From Hyphomicrobiales bacterium (GTDB taxonomy: Bacteria > Pseudomonadota > Alphaproteobacteria > Rhizobiales > Rhizobiaceae), in contig JAATGD010000060.1 of the NCBI GenBank assembly GCA_015654965.1, forward strand, positions 1 to 12,219: DNA of 12,219 nt, given 5' to 3'. The position numbers were made by a program, and so were the translations under genes. Below the pieces are notes generated by a model. That model worked only from the letters and a program-made list of their open reading frames with translations. It searched no databases and was not told the origin of the DNA. Shown here piece by piece: positions 1-7,303 of this stretch; the stretch's first letter is position 1, and every line of letters begins with the position of its first letter.

Positions 1-290
1 CGGCGGCAGATATAAAGCGGCATCAACAGATGAAAATCGTCATAGCTGTAACTGGCAAAGGTCAGCGGTGCCAGACAATCGACCTTTGTCGTAATGCCGA
101 TTTCTTCCTTCAATTCGCGGATAAGCGTTTCCTCGGGCGATTCGCCTGCTTCCACCTTGCCACCGGGAAACTCCCATAGGCCTGCAAGCTGTTTTCCCTG
201 AGGGCGCTGGGCCAGCAAGACACGGCCATCGGCATCGACAAGCGCGCAGGCACTGACAAGAAGAATGGGGCGCTGTTTGCCATTACTCAT
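1..290 (-). CDS. mutT: MutT-type Nudix hydrolase (8-oxo-dGTP diphosphatase), 3' end outside window
   Basis: The first 96 residues are visible, beginning MSNGKQRPILLVSACALVDA. A complete Nudix box (G-x5-E-x7-RE-x-x-EE-x-G) starts at about residue 43, with GGKVEAGE, the RELKEE core and GI at its end, which is the metal and pyrophosphate site of the family. The upstream segment with LLAQRP and LAGLWEFPGGKVE is typical of MutT, which hydrolyses 8-oxo-dGTP to the monophosphate and so protects DNA from oxidised nucleotides in the cytosol. The ATG at 290 overlaps the stop of the GNAT gene as ATGA (287-290), so translation is probably coupled and the gene belongs to the argJ-GNAT-mutT operon. The C-terminal part lies beyond the window edge. 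Assignment to Nudix is certain; the exact substrate is inferred from similarity to MutT. Confidence 0.93.
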   Translation of the reverse strand, partial: MSNGKQRPILLVSACALVDADGRVLLAQRPQGKQLAGLWEFPGGKVEAGESPEETLIRELKEEIGITTKVDCLAPLTFASYSYDDFHLLMPLYICR

Positions 291-1060
291 GCGGCATTGT
301 TCTCCCGATAGGCATAACGATAGGCCTCTTGAAAACCGAATCGCTCATAAAGCGCAAGACCGGCCACATTATCAGCACCGATTTGCAACCATGCGGTGCG
401 CGCACCCAGTTTTTTCGCCCATTTGAGCGTCGAGCCGATGATCGTGCGCCCATGACCTGCGCGGCGCGCATCCGGTAACGTGCCGACATCGAACAGTCCC
501 GCCATGGCACCATCCTGAACACAGAGCACATTGGAGACGGCGCGTCCGCCCTCTTCCAGCACGAACATGCCCTTGTTGGGACGGATACCCTCCAAGAGTT
601 CCGAAAAGCCCGGACGCAAGTCTTCGGGCCGTTCATGGATGACAAGCGAGGCATCGACAAAACGACCAATATCCTTGAGCGGAATCTGGTCGCGCTCGGC
701 GGACAGGTCCATATCTTGCAGATCGGCGGTCATGACGATGGTTTCGTCAAACCGCTTCCAGCCCTGTTCTTCCAGATAATCCTCAAGTTCAACCGGCGCC
801 AGTGGCGAAAGCCGGAAGCAGGGCACGCGGCCATAGTCGCGAAAACGTTTGACCGCCATCTCCACGCGGGCTGCAATATCCCCCGTGTCGCCCGGATCGA
901 GCGGATTGATGGAGTTGAGCCGCTTGGACGCGTGGGCAGCCGTCATGCGTATAGACCATGTGCCGTCATAATGAACGCTTGTGGCGGGCCATGCGCGAAA
1001 GCCCACGGCTTCCAACTGGCGAACAATGGCAAGACTGGGCATGACGGTTCTCTCTTGCAT
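287..1060 (-). CDS. GNAT-family N-acetyltransferase
   Basis: This is a 257-residue protein whose C-terminal half has the GNAT fold. The acetyl-CoA loop is seen in VGTLPDARRAGHGRT (R-x-x-G-x-G/A pattern as RRAGHG, near residue 200), followed by the helix STLKWAKKLGA and the closing NVAGLALYERFGFQEAYRYAYR, typical of motif B. The N-terminal 100 or so residues form an extra domain without a motif I can name. The acceptor substrate is unknown. The ATG at 1060 lies 2 nt after the argJ stop; an internal ATG at 1042 (251 aa) has a better ribosome binding site (GAGAG) and is a real alternative. The stop overlaps the mutT start by four bases. Position between argJ and mutT indicates cotranscription, but does not prove a role in arginine synthesis. 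Confidence 0.9.
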   Translation of the reverse strand: MQERTVMPSLAIVRQLEAVGFRAWPATSVHYDGTWSIRMTAAHASKRLNSINPLDPGDTGDIAARVEMAVKRFRDYGRVPCFRLSPLAPVELEDYLEEQGWKRFDETIVMTADLQDMDLSAERDQIPLKDIGRFVDASLVIHERPEDLRPGFSELLEGIRPNKGMFVLEEGGRAVSNVLCVQDGAMAGLFDVGTLPDARRAGHGRTIIGSTLKWAKKLGARTAWLQIGADNVAGLALYERFGFQEAYRYAYRENNAA

Positions 1061-1062
1061 GA

Positions 1063-2304
1063 TCAGCTACGATAATCGCCATTGATGGCGACATATTCCT
1101 TGGTCAGATCGCAGGTCCAGACGGTGGCCTTGCCGCGACCGATCCCCAGATCGACACGGATGCGGATATCCTCGCCCTTCATATAGTCCGACGTTGCCGT
1201 TTCCGAATAGGACGGATCGCGTTCGCCCTGATGCGCCACCCTTATATCGCCGAACCAGATATCGAGAAGATCGCGGTCCGCGGGTTCTCCCGCCTTGCCG
1301 ACCGCCATGACCACACGACCCCAATTGGCGTCTTCACCGGCGACAGCGGTTTTGACCAGCGGCGAGTTGGCAATGGAAAGCGCGATTTTCTTGGCGGAAC
1401 TTGCGGATTTTGCGCCCGTCACTTCCACTTCGACCATCTTGCGCGCGCCTTCGCCGTCCCGCACGACCTGAAGCGCCAGATCTTTCAACAGACGCCCCAG
1501 CGCCTTCTTGAACTGGTTCAACCTTTTGTCGGCAATATCGGTGATCTGCGGTGCACCACGCTCGGCAGCGCTTCCCGTTGCAAACAGCATCAGTGTGTCA
1601 GACGTTGACGTGTCGCTGTCGACCGTCACCGCATTGAAGGTCGAACCGACCGCCTTTGAAAGCAGCGCCTGCAACACATCCGAGCGGATGGCCGCATCGG
1701 TGACGACAAATGACAGCATGGTCGCCATGTCGGGTGCGATCATGCCAGCACCTTTCGCAATCCCGTTGATCGTCACCGGCACCTGTCCGATGAGCACGGT
1801 CTGCGTCGCCACTTTCGGATAGGTATCGGTGGTCATGATGGCTTGGGCCGCATCGAGCCAGAAATCATCGCTCGCCTTTTGCGCCATACCACCCAAAAGA
1901 TGCGAAAATTTGGAGACATCGAGCGGCTCGCCGATCACGCCCGTTGACGCCAGAAACACATCGGTCGTCTTGCAACCGATTGCCTGCGCGGCCGCATCAG
2001 CGGTCGCCTGCGTGGCTTGCCGCCCCTTCTGGCCGGTAAAAGCATTGGCATTGCCGGAATTGACGACGACGGCGCGGGCCTTGCCATGGGCGAGATGCTC
2101 ACGGCAGAGATCAACGGGTGCCGAGGGACAAAGCGAACGGGTGAACACGCCTGCCACTTCCGCAGGCCTGTCGAACACCATCAGCATCACATCAGTTCGC
2201 CCCTTATATTTGATACCCGCTTCAGCGGTCGCGATGCGGACACCGTGAATGACGGGCATGGCAGGGTAATGTTTGGGAGCGAGCGGAGAGACGGGCGCGG
2301 ACAT
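1063..2304 (-). CDS. argJ: Bifunctional glutamate N-acetyltransferase / amino-acid acetyltransferase ArgJ
   Basis: ArgJ transfers the acetyl group from N-acetylornithine to glutamate, and in bifunctional forms also uses acetyl-CoA, in the cyclic arginine pathway. The 413-residue protein shows the family hallmarks: the ASTGVIG oxyanion-hole motif near residues 119-125 and the KGAGMIAPDMATML autocleavage site, where Thr195 becomes the N-terminal nucleophile of the beta chain after self-cleavage between Ala194 and Thr195. Length is normal for the family. The reading frame is open further upstream to 2394, but the ATG at 2304 (MSAPVSPLAP) has a GAGG ribosome binding site five bases before it and gives the usual N-terminus. 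It is the first gene of a tight operon with the GNAT and MutT genes. Whether it is mono- or bifunctional cannot be read from the sequence. Confidence 0.97.
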   Translation of the reverse strand: MSAPVSPLAPKHYPAMPVIHGVRIATAEAGIKYKGRTDVMLMVFDRPAEVAGVFTRSLCPSAPVDLCREHLAHGKARAVVVNSGNANAFTGQKGRQATQATADAAAQAIGCKTTDVFLASTGVIGEPLDVSKFSHLLGGMAQKASDDFWLDAAQAIMTTDTYPKVATQTVLIGQVPVTINGIAKGAGMIAPDMATMLSFVVTDAAIRSDVLQALLSKAVGSTFNAVTVDSDTSTSDTLMLFATGSAAERGAPQITDIADKRLNQFKKALGRLLKDLALQVVRDGEGARKMVEVEVTGAKSASSAKKIALSIANSPLVKTAVAGEDANWGRVVMAVGKAGEPADRDLLDIWFGDIRVAHQGERDPSYSETATSDYMKGEDIRIRVDLGIGRGKATVWTCDLTKEYVAINGDYRS

Positions 2305-2374
2305 GAAAGCCTCAAAGGGAGCCAACGGGGGAGAACGGACGAAAACAGAAAGCTTGATCTTGCCGCATTGGAAA

Positions 2375-2392
2375 GATTTACATCGTAAAATC
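2375..2392. promoter_or_regulatory. Imperfect palindrome upstream of argJ
   Basis: The sequence GATTTAC-ATC-GTAAAATC forms an inverted repeat with 5-bp perfect inner arms (TTTAC/GTAAA), about 70 nt upstream of the argJ start and between the ppiC terminator and argJ. It could be an operator or part of the argJ promoter. I could not identify a convincing -35/-10 pair here, and no regulator is implied by the sequence. Confidence 0.3.
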
Positions 2393-2416
2393 AAGCGAAA
2401 ATGGCGCTGAAATCAA

Positions 2417-2442
2417 AAACGCCCCGGTTTTCCGGGGCGTTT
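2417..2442 (-). terminator. Intrinsic terminator of the ppiC-like gene
   Basis: An 11-bp perfect stem (AAACGCCCCGG with CCGGGGCGTTT) closes a four-base loop. Read on the minus strand the GC-rich stem is followed by a run of five T (2416-2420 region), so it terminates transcription coming from the isomerase gene, whose stop lies 18 nt upstream. It separates that gene from argJ. Confidence 0.92.
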
Positions 2443-2459
2443 GATGGTGTGCGTGAATT

Positions 2460-3437
2460 TTACTGCTGGGGTGCGGCGGCGTCAGGCGTCTCGCCCTTGG
2501 TGGCTTCTTCCTGAGCGGCAGCGGCTTCCTTCATGGCCTTGTCGATGGCCGGATCCTTATAATCGATCTTCATGCCGTCACGCAGCTTCTTGACTGCTTC
2601 GACATAGCGCTCGCGCAGAACAATGGAACGGATCTGATCCTTGACTTCCTCGAATGAAGGCGGCTGCTTGGTGCGGCGGTCTTCAAGCTGGATGATATGG
2701 AACCCGAACTGCGTCTGGACCGGCTCCTTGGTGTATTCGCCGGGCTTCAAGGCAAAAGCCGCCTTCTCGAATTCGGGAACCATCTGGCCTTCGGAGAAAT
2801 AGCCAAGATCGCCACCATTGGCGGCAGAGCCATCGGTCGAGCTTTCCTTGGCCAAATCCTCGAACTTGGCGCCGCCCTCAAGCTTCTTGATGATGGCGTC
2901 GGCTTCTTCCTTGGTCTTAAGAAGAATGTGACGCGCGCGCACTTCTACCTGCGGCGGAATGGCGGCAATTTCCTTGTCATAGCGGGCACGAACTTCATCA
3001 TCGCTGATCTTGTCGACGATGGCGTCCTTGAAATATTCATTGTGCAAGGCGCGCTCGCGCAAAAATTCCATGCGATCCTTGAATTCCGCGGTCTGGTCGA
3101 GCTTTTCCTTCCTGGCTTCCTCAGCCAGGGCCTTGATATCGATCAACGCAGCCAAGGCTGCCAGACGGCGCTGCTCCACCGGCAGGCGGGCGAATTGCGG
3201 ATCGAGATCGCCTGCGGCCTGATCGACTTCACCAACGGTGATATCCTTGCCGTTGACTGTGGCCAGAACCTTTGCCGGATCTTCTTTTTCAGCCGGTGCG
3301 GCAGTTGTCTGCGCGGCTCCTGCCGGCTTGGCTGCATCTTGCGCAAAGGCGGCCGCGCCAGAAAAGCTGGCAAGGGCAACAGACGCTGCAAGAATGGCAA
3401 CAGCCTTGCGGGAAGAGACTTTGAGGATGGATTTCAT
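2460..3437 (-). CDS. Periplasmic parvulin-type peptidyl-prolyl cis-trans isomerase (PpiC/SurA/PrsA-like)
   Basis: The 325-residue protein starts with a Sec signal peptide (KSILKVSSRKAVAILAASVA hydrophobic stretch, likely cut after AFA at about residue 31-32), then a low-complexity Ala/Pro linker, a SurA-type N-terminal helical region (residues 55-160) and a single parvulin domain at about 165-253 containing VRARHILLKTKEEAD, the GGDLGYF loop and FGFHIIQLEDRR. The last 25 residues are Ala/Glu rich. Such proteins isomerise proline bonds and chaperone exported proteins in the periplasm. The frame is open to 3581, but the ATG at 3437 is preceded by AAGGAG ten bases upstream and creates the signal peptide, so I chose it. 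It is divergent from secA, which is a sensible functional pairing: export motor and periplasmic folding factor. It ends at its own terminator, so it is monocistronic. Confidence 0.95.
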   Translation of the reverse strand: MKSILKVSSRKAVAILAASVALASFSGAAAFAQDAAKPAGAAQTTAAPAEKEDPAKVLATVNGKDITVGEVDQAAGDLDPQFARLPVEQRRLAALAALIDIKALAEEARKEKLDQTAEFKDRMEFLRERALHNEYFKDAIVDKISDDEVRARYDKEIAAIPPQVEVRARHILLKTKEEADAIIKKLEGGAKFEDLAKESSTDGSAANGGDLGYFSEGQMVPEFEKAAFALKPGEYTKEPVQTQFGFHIIQLEDRRTKQPPSFEEVKDQIRSIVLRERYVEAVKKLRDGMKIDYKDPAIDKAMKEAAAAQEEATKGETPDAAAPQQ

Positions 3438-3780
3438 ATAAGATTCACTCCTTCGAGGCCGTTTACCCGCACGATGAATGCGGCAGAATTTGGCCGGGCC
3501 ATCACCATATTGGACCTGACTGACAGAAAAGACAGTCTTATGCGGGTTTGCAAGCAACGTTGACATCGCTCCAAGCCCCACTTATCTGTCCTTCGGCCTT
3601 GCGTCCAGAACATTTCCCCGCAAAAGCCCGCCTCAAGGCAGGTTTTGCAGAGGGGAATGCGACAGAAGCAGACAACGGAAACGTCGATATTTTTTGATAT
3701 TTAAGATGCTTTCTGTAGAAGGCGGATAGGAATTGTCCCGTAACAGCGCCTGAAAGGGCCGCTTTCGCTGCGTGCTTTTC

Positions 3781-3809
3781 TTGCATTTGTTTGAATAGGC
3801 GTGAATAAA
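3781..3809 (+). promoter_or_regulatory. secA: Possible secA promoter
   Basis: TTGCAT (3781-3786) and AATAAA (3804-3809) are separated by 17 bases, a reasonable spacing for the housekeeping sigma factor, and would place the transcript start close to 3816. The -10 match is weak, so this is a suggestion only. Confidence 0.3.
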
Positions 3810-3821
3810 GCATTCGATATT

Positions 3822-3839
3822 GCCGGAAGCGCTTCCGGC
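3822..3839. promoter_or_regulatory. 18-bp perfect palindrome in the secA leader
   Basis: GCCGGAAGC is followed directly by its reverse complement GCTTCCGGC. The end of the palindrome lies 24 nt before the secA ATG and about 10 nt before the GAAAGGA ribosome binding site. It may act as a DNA operator for a dimeric protein, or, as RNA, as a short hairpin (GCCGGA/TCCGGC stem). There is no T run, so it is not a terminator. Confidence 0.6.
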
Positions 3840-3863
3840 TGAACGGACAGGAAAGGACCAGAG

Positions 3864-6584
3864 ATGGTCAGCTTTGGCGGCCTCGCCCGCAAGATATTCG
3901 GTTCATCCAATGACCGCCGCGTCAAAACCCTGCATCAGCGGGCGATCCAGATCACTGCGCTTGAGAAGAATTACGAAACGCTCAGCGATGAACAGCTTCA
4001 GGCCAAGACCGCGGAATTCCGCGCGGCGATCGCTGAAGGTAGAAGCGTTGATTCCCTGTTGCCTGAGGCTTTTGCGACAGCGCGCGAAGCGGCAAAGCGT
4101 GTGCTTGGCATGCGTCCCTTCGATGTGCAGCTGATCGGCGGCATGGTGCTGCATGAGCGCGGCATTGCCGAAATGCGCACAGGTGAAGGCAAGACGCTGA
4201 TGGCGACCCTGCCCGTTTACCTCAATGCGCTGGAAGGCAAGGGCGTTCATGTCGTCACGGTCAACGACTATCTCGCCACCCGCGATGCCGAAACCATGGG
4301 CGTTCTCTATAACTTCCTTGGCCTCACCGTCGGCGTCATCAAGCATGGTCTCGATGATGACGAGCGCAAGGCGGCTTATGCCTGCGACATCACCTATGCG
4401 ACCAATAACGAACTGGGCTTCGATTACCTGCGCGACAACATGAAATATGAACGCGCGCAAATGGTGCAGCGCGGGCATAACTACGCCATCGTCGACGAAG
4501 TGGATTCGATCCTCATCGATGAAGCGCGCACGCCGCTGATCATTTCAGGCCCCCTGGAAGACCGTTCTGATTTCTACAACCTCATCGACACATTCATTCC
4601 CGCCCTTGAGCCGGAAGATTACGAGATCGACGAGAAGCAGAAGACCGCGATCTTCACCGAAGTCGGCACCGAAAAGGTCGAGCAGCTTCTCGAAGCCGCA
4701 GGCCATCTCAAAGGCGAAAGCCTCTACGACATCGAGAACGTCTCGGTCGTGCACCACCTCAACAATGCGCTGCGCGCCCACAAGCTGTTTCAGCTCGACA
4801 AGGATTACATCGTTCGCAACGATGAGATCGTCATCATCGACGAATTCACCGGCCGCATGATGCCGGGTCGACGCTATTCGGAAGGCCTGCATCAGGCGCT
4901 CGAAGCCAAGGAACATGTGACGATCCAGCCGGAAAACCAGACGCTGGCTTCGATCACCTTCCAGAATTATTTCCGCATGTATACCAAGCTTTCCGGCATG
5001 ACCGGTACGGCGGCGACCGAAGCAGAAGAATTCGGCAATATTTACGCTCTCGACGTTCTGGAAATTCCCACCAACCTGCCCGTCCAGCGCATCGATGAAG
5101 ACGATGAAGTCTATCGCACCGTCGAGGAAAAATACCGCGCCATCGTCAAGGATATCCGTGCCTCGCACGAAAAGGGCCAGCCGGTTCTCGTCGGCACCAC
5201 CTCGATCGAAAAATCCGAGCTTCTGGCCGAGCGCCTGCGCAAGGAAGGGGTGAAGGATTTTCAGGTCCTCAATGCCCGTTATCACGAGCAGGAAGCTTTT
5301 ATTATCGCACAGGCCGGTGTGCCGGGTGCGGTGACGATCGCCACCAACATGGCCGGTCGCGGCACCGACATCCAGCTTGGCGGCAATCTGGAAATGCGCC
5401 TGCGTCAGGAACTAACGGACGTACCGGAAGGTCCCGAGCGCGATACCAAGATTGCAGCCATCAAGGCCGATATTGCACGTCTGAAGGAAAAGGCGCTGGC
5501 TGCCGGTGGCCTCTATGTTCTTGCCACCGAACGCCATGAAAGCCGCCGCATCGACAACCAGCTGCGTGGCCGTTCGGGCCGTCAGGGCGATCCGGGCCGC
5601 TCCAAATTCTTCCTGTCGCTTCAGGATGACCTGATGCGCATCTTCGGTTCCAACCGCATGGATGGCATGCTGCAAAAGCTGGGACTCAAGGAAGACGAGG
5701 CCATCGTCCATCCATGGATCAACAAGGCGCTTGAAAAGGCGCAGACCAAGGTCGAAGCCCGCAACTTTGAAATCCGCAAGAACCTGCTCAAATATGACGA
5801 TGTCATGAATGATCAGCGCAAGGTGATTTTTGAGCAGCGCCTTGAAATCATGGATGAAGAAAACCTCACCGAAACCGTGACCGAGATGCGCCATGAAGTC
5901 ATCGAGGACATGGTGACGTTACATATTCCCAAGGATGCCTATGCGGAAAAATGGAATATTGCCGGTCTGAAGCAGGATCTGCTTGAAAAACTCAATCTCG
6001 ACCTCCCGGTTGAGGAGTGGGCCAAGGAAGAAGGTATCGCTGAAGAGGAATTCGAGGCGCGTATCAAGGATGCGGCCGACAAGATTGCAGCCGACAAGGC
6101 TGAGCGTTTCGGCCCGCAGATCATGACCTATGTCGAGAAATCGGTGATCATGCAGTCGCTCGACAATCTGTGGCGCGAACATCTGGTTAATCTCGACCAT
6201 CTGCGTTCCGTGGTCGGTTTCCGTGGTTATGCCCAGCGCGATCCGCTCAATGAATACAAGTCTGAAGGCTTTGAGCTGTTCCAGTCGATGCTCGCCAGCT
6301 TGCGTGAAGTCGTCATTTCACAGCTGATGCGCGTGGAAATCGTCCGCGAGGCCCCGCCTGAACCGGAATTGCCGCCTATGACCGGCCTTCATATCGATGG
6401 CACCACCGGCGAAAACGATTTCGACGAAGGCGCATGGGCCGAACACCAGCAGGATAACCGGACTGTCGCTCCAGCCGAGCGCGATCCGGTAGACCCCCGG
6501 ACATGGGGCAAAGTCAGCCGTAACGAGACCTGTCCTTGCGGATCGGGCAAGAAATACAAGCACTGCCACGGTGCTTTTGAATGA
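3864..6584 (+). CDS. secA: Protein translocase ATPase SecA
   Basis: SecA is the motor that drives unfolded preproteins through the SecYEG channel using ATP. The 906 residues match a full-length proteobacterial SecA. Visible motifs are Walker A MRTGEGKT (residues 104-111, Lys110), Walker B DEVD (211-214) followed by SILIDEARTPLIISG, the preprotein-binding region, the second nucleotide-binding fold with TNMAGRGTDI and RIDNQLRGRSGRQGDPG, and helical scaffold and wing domains. The C-terminus has the zinc and SecB-binding tail CPCGSGKKYKHCHG with ligands Cys890, Cys892, Cys901 and His902. The ATG at 3864 has a GGAAAGGA ribosome binding site and gives the usual MVSFGGLARKIFG start. No secM-like gene precedes it, as is usual outside the gammaproteobacteria. 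It is followed by a terminator and appears monocistronic. Confidence 0.99.
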   Translation: MVSFGGLARKIFGSSNDRRVKTLHQRAIQITALEKNYETLSDEQLQAKTAEFRAAIAEGRSVDSLLPEAFATAREAAKRVLGMRPFDVQLIGGMVLHERGIAEMRTGEGKTLMATLPVYLNALEGKGVHVVTVNDYLATRDAETMGVLYNFLGLTVGVIKHGLDDDERKAAYACDITYATNNELGFDYLRDNMKYERAQMVQRGHNYAIVDEVDSILIDEARTPLIISGPLEDRSDFYNLIDTFIPALEPEDYEIDEKQKTAIFTEVGTEKVEQLLEAAGHLKGESLYDIENVSVVHHLNNALRAHKLFQLDKDYIVRNDEIVIIDEFTGRMMPGRRYSEGLHQALEAKEHVTIQPENQTLASITFQNYFRMYTKLSGMTGTAATEAEEFGNIYALDVLEIPTNLPVQRIDEDDEVYRTVEEKYRAIVKDIRASHEKGQPVLVGTTSIEKSELLAERLRKEGVKDFQVLNARYHEQEAFIIAQAGVPGAVTIATNMAGRGTDIQLGGNLEMRLRQELTDVPEGPERDTKIAAIKADIARLKEKALAAGGLYVLATERHESRRIDNQLRGRSGRQGDPGRSKFFLSLQDDLMRIFGSNRMDGMLQKLGLKEDEAIVHPWINKALEKAQTKVEARNFEIRKNLLKYDDVMNDQRKVIFEQRLEIMDEENLTETVTEMRHEVIEDMVTLHIPKDAYAEKWNIAGLKQDLLEKLNLDLPVEEWAKEEGIAEEEFEARIKDAADKIAADKAERFGPQIMTYVEKSVIMQSLDNLWREHLVNLDHLRSVVGFRGYAQRDPLNEYKSEGFELFQSMLASLREVVISQLMRVEIVREAPPEPELPPMTGLHIDGTTGENDFDEGAWAEHQQDNRTVAPAERDPVDPRTWGKVSRNETCPCGSGKKYKHCHGAFE

Positions 6585-6589
6585 TAAAG

Positions 6590-6614
6590 ACGGCGCTTTC
6601 AGCGCCGTTTTTTT
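6590..6614 (+). terminator. Intrinsic terminator of secA
   Basis: An 8-bp perfect stem (ACGGCGCT with AGCGCCGT) with a three-base loop is followed by seven T. It starts six bases after the secA stop codon. Confidence 0.95.
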
Positions 6615-6705
6615 ATACAGTCAATGCCATATCCTATTGAATAGCCATTGATTTTAGAAACGAAGACATTTTTTGCATCAATAAATTGCTTGCAAGTTCA
6701 ATAAT

Positions 6706-6734
6706 TTGTGATTCTTTTGTGACTGTGCTAATCT
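6706..6734 (+). promoter_or_regulatory. Sigma70-type promoter of the small membrane protein gene
   Basis: A -35 box TTGTGA (6706-6711) and a -10 box TAATCT (6729-6734) are separated by exactly 17 bases. The start of transcription would fall at about 6741, giving an untranslated leader of roughly 150 nt before the ATG at 6890. The surrounding DNA is AT-rich and follows the secA terminator, as expected for a new transcription unit. Confidence 0.6.
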
Positions 6735-6740
6735 TTGCCT

Positions 6741-6889
6741 CGGGAGAGCGCATGACAGGCGGATAAGGACGTTCGCAGCGCTGCGTTTCCAGTCGCAACA
6801 AGCGAGATGGGACGCTCTGCGAAACGATAAAAATCCGATACGCCTGATGCACGAACACCATCGCGCCCTCCCAGGGAAGGAGATGCGCT
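6741..6889 (+). promoter_or_regulatory. Structured 5' leader, possible cis-regulatory RNA
   Basis: The leader can pair in more than one way. AGAGCG (6745-6750) pairs perfectly with CGCTCT (6813-6818), enclosing a self-complementary CGCAGCGCTGCG (6774-6785). The same 5' bases, as GGGAGAGCGC (6742-6751), can instead pair with GCGCCCTCCC (6863-6872) with one A-C mismatch, closing a large domain just before the ribosome binding site. CGTTTC (6784-6789) can also pair with GAAACG (6821-6826). Mutually exclusive helices near a ribosome binding site are what one expects of a riboswitch, an attenuator or a small-RNA target, but I do not recognise a known family. A four-codon upstream frame (ATG ACA GGC GGA TAA, 6752-6766) is also present. 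Confidence 0.4.
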
Positions 6890-6991
6890 ATGGAATACCT
6901 ACACTATATCAAAACGCTCGATTTCATTCTGGTTGGCCTTATCGCAGTCATCGTGCTGTGGAATGTGGTTGAGCATAGCATACGTCGATAA
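6890..6991 (+). CDS. Small single-span membrane protein, 33 aa
   Basis: The 33-residue product begins MEYLHYIKTLDF, has a hydrophobic helix of about 18 residues (FILVGLIAVIVLWNVV, residues 12-27) and ends in a short charged tail EHSIRR. A strong ribosome binding site GAAGGAG lies seven bases before the ATG, and a promoter and leader precede it. The overlapping ATG at 6883 lies directly against the ribosome binding site and gives a polar frame, so it was not chosen. Size and layout resemble known regulatory membrane microproteins that bind a larger transporter or enzyme, but the partner is unknown and I do not recognise the family. The positive C-terminal end suggests the tail is cytoplasmic. 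No neighbouring gene is cotranscribed. Confidence 0.6.
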   Translation: MEYLHYIKTLDFILVGLIAVIVLWNVVEHSIRR

Positions 6992-7218
6992 CACGCCTTT
7001 GCGCGGCTGACGAAATTTCATGGGCTGAAATGCGTCTCCTTTGGCGATTCATTTCATACGGTTTGCTTGTGTCCTGTGACATATTCAATGGCTGGGGTGT
7101 TTCCTCCACACAGATTTAAAACCTGTGCTCGGAGGCAATTGACCTCGTTTCGTTTAGCCGTTATATCCCAACCCGTTGTCCGCTTTGGACCATATTCAAT
7201 CTGTGTAAGCAGAGACGT
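6992..7218 (+). other. Non-coding stretch with hairpins before tRNA-Leu, possible small RNA
   Basis: No gene with a ribosome binding site is seen. ATTTCA/TGAAAT (7015-7031) forms a small hairpin after the membrane peptide. At 7103-7135 CCTCC-A-CACAG pairs with CTGTG-CTC-GGAGG around a nine-base A/T-rich loop. An outer helix CAATG (7086-7090) with CGTTG (7173-7177 region), plus part of GCTGGG with CCCAAC, could close it. The 10-base direct repeat CATATTCAAT occurs at 7080-7089 and 7191-7200, flanking the structured part. This may be a small RNA or a decayed RNA gene; no known family is recognised. Confidence 0.3.
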
Positions 7219-7303
7219 GCGGGTGTGGTGGAACTGGTAGACGCGCCGGACTCAAAATCCGGTTCCGAAAGGAGTGTCGGTTCGATTCCGACCACCCGCA
7301 CCA
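7219..7303 (+). tRNA. tRNA-Leu, anticodon CAA
   Basis: The acceptor stem GCGGGTG (7219-7225) pairs with CACCCGC (7293-7299), followed by discriminator A and an encoded CCA (7301-7303). The anticodon arm CCGGA-CTCAAAA-TCCGG gives anticodon CAA, which reads UUG leucine codons. A long variable region after it marks a class II tRNA as expected for leucine, and the T arm GTCGG-TTCGATT-CCGAC is complete. The 85-base gene appears intact. The DNA directly after it is AT-rich and holds island debris, so this tRNA may mark an integration site. Confidence 0.98.

Larger units (their letters stand above)
3438..3863. other. Divergent intergenic region between the ppiC-like gene and secA
   Basis: No credible gene is seen in these 426 bases. 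The AT-rich stretch at about 3690-3710 and a possible promoter at 3781-3809 face secA. A small inverted repeat, GACTGAC with GACAGTC, lies around 3517-3536. The promoter of the isomerase gene must also lie here, but I could not place it with confidence. Confidence 0.6.

Noticed and set aside
2697..3563. 288-codon plus-strand open frame opposite the ppiC-like gene
   Set aside because: It is the antisense shadow of a well-supported signal-peptide and parvulin gene, has low-complexity content and no family features.
4545..5285. 246-codon minus-strand open frame within secA
   Set aside because: Shadow frame caused by the GC-rich codon pattern of secA; no ribosome binding site or recognisable domain.
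6883..6970. Alternative ATG at 6883 in another frame of the small gene
   Set aside because: It sits directly against the ribosome binding site and encodes a polar, featureless frame, whereas the 6890 start gives a clear membrane helix at correct spacing.
7100..7140. 6S RNA or other known housekeeping RNA
   Set aside because: The hairpin is suggestive, but the length and closing stems do not fit what I know of 6S, SRP or tmRNA, so no name is given.
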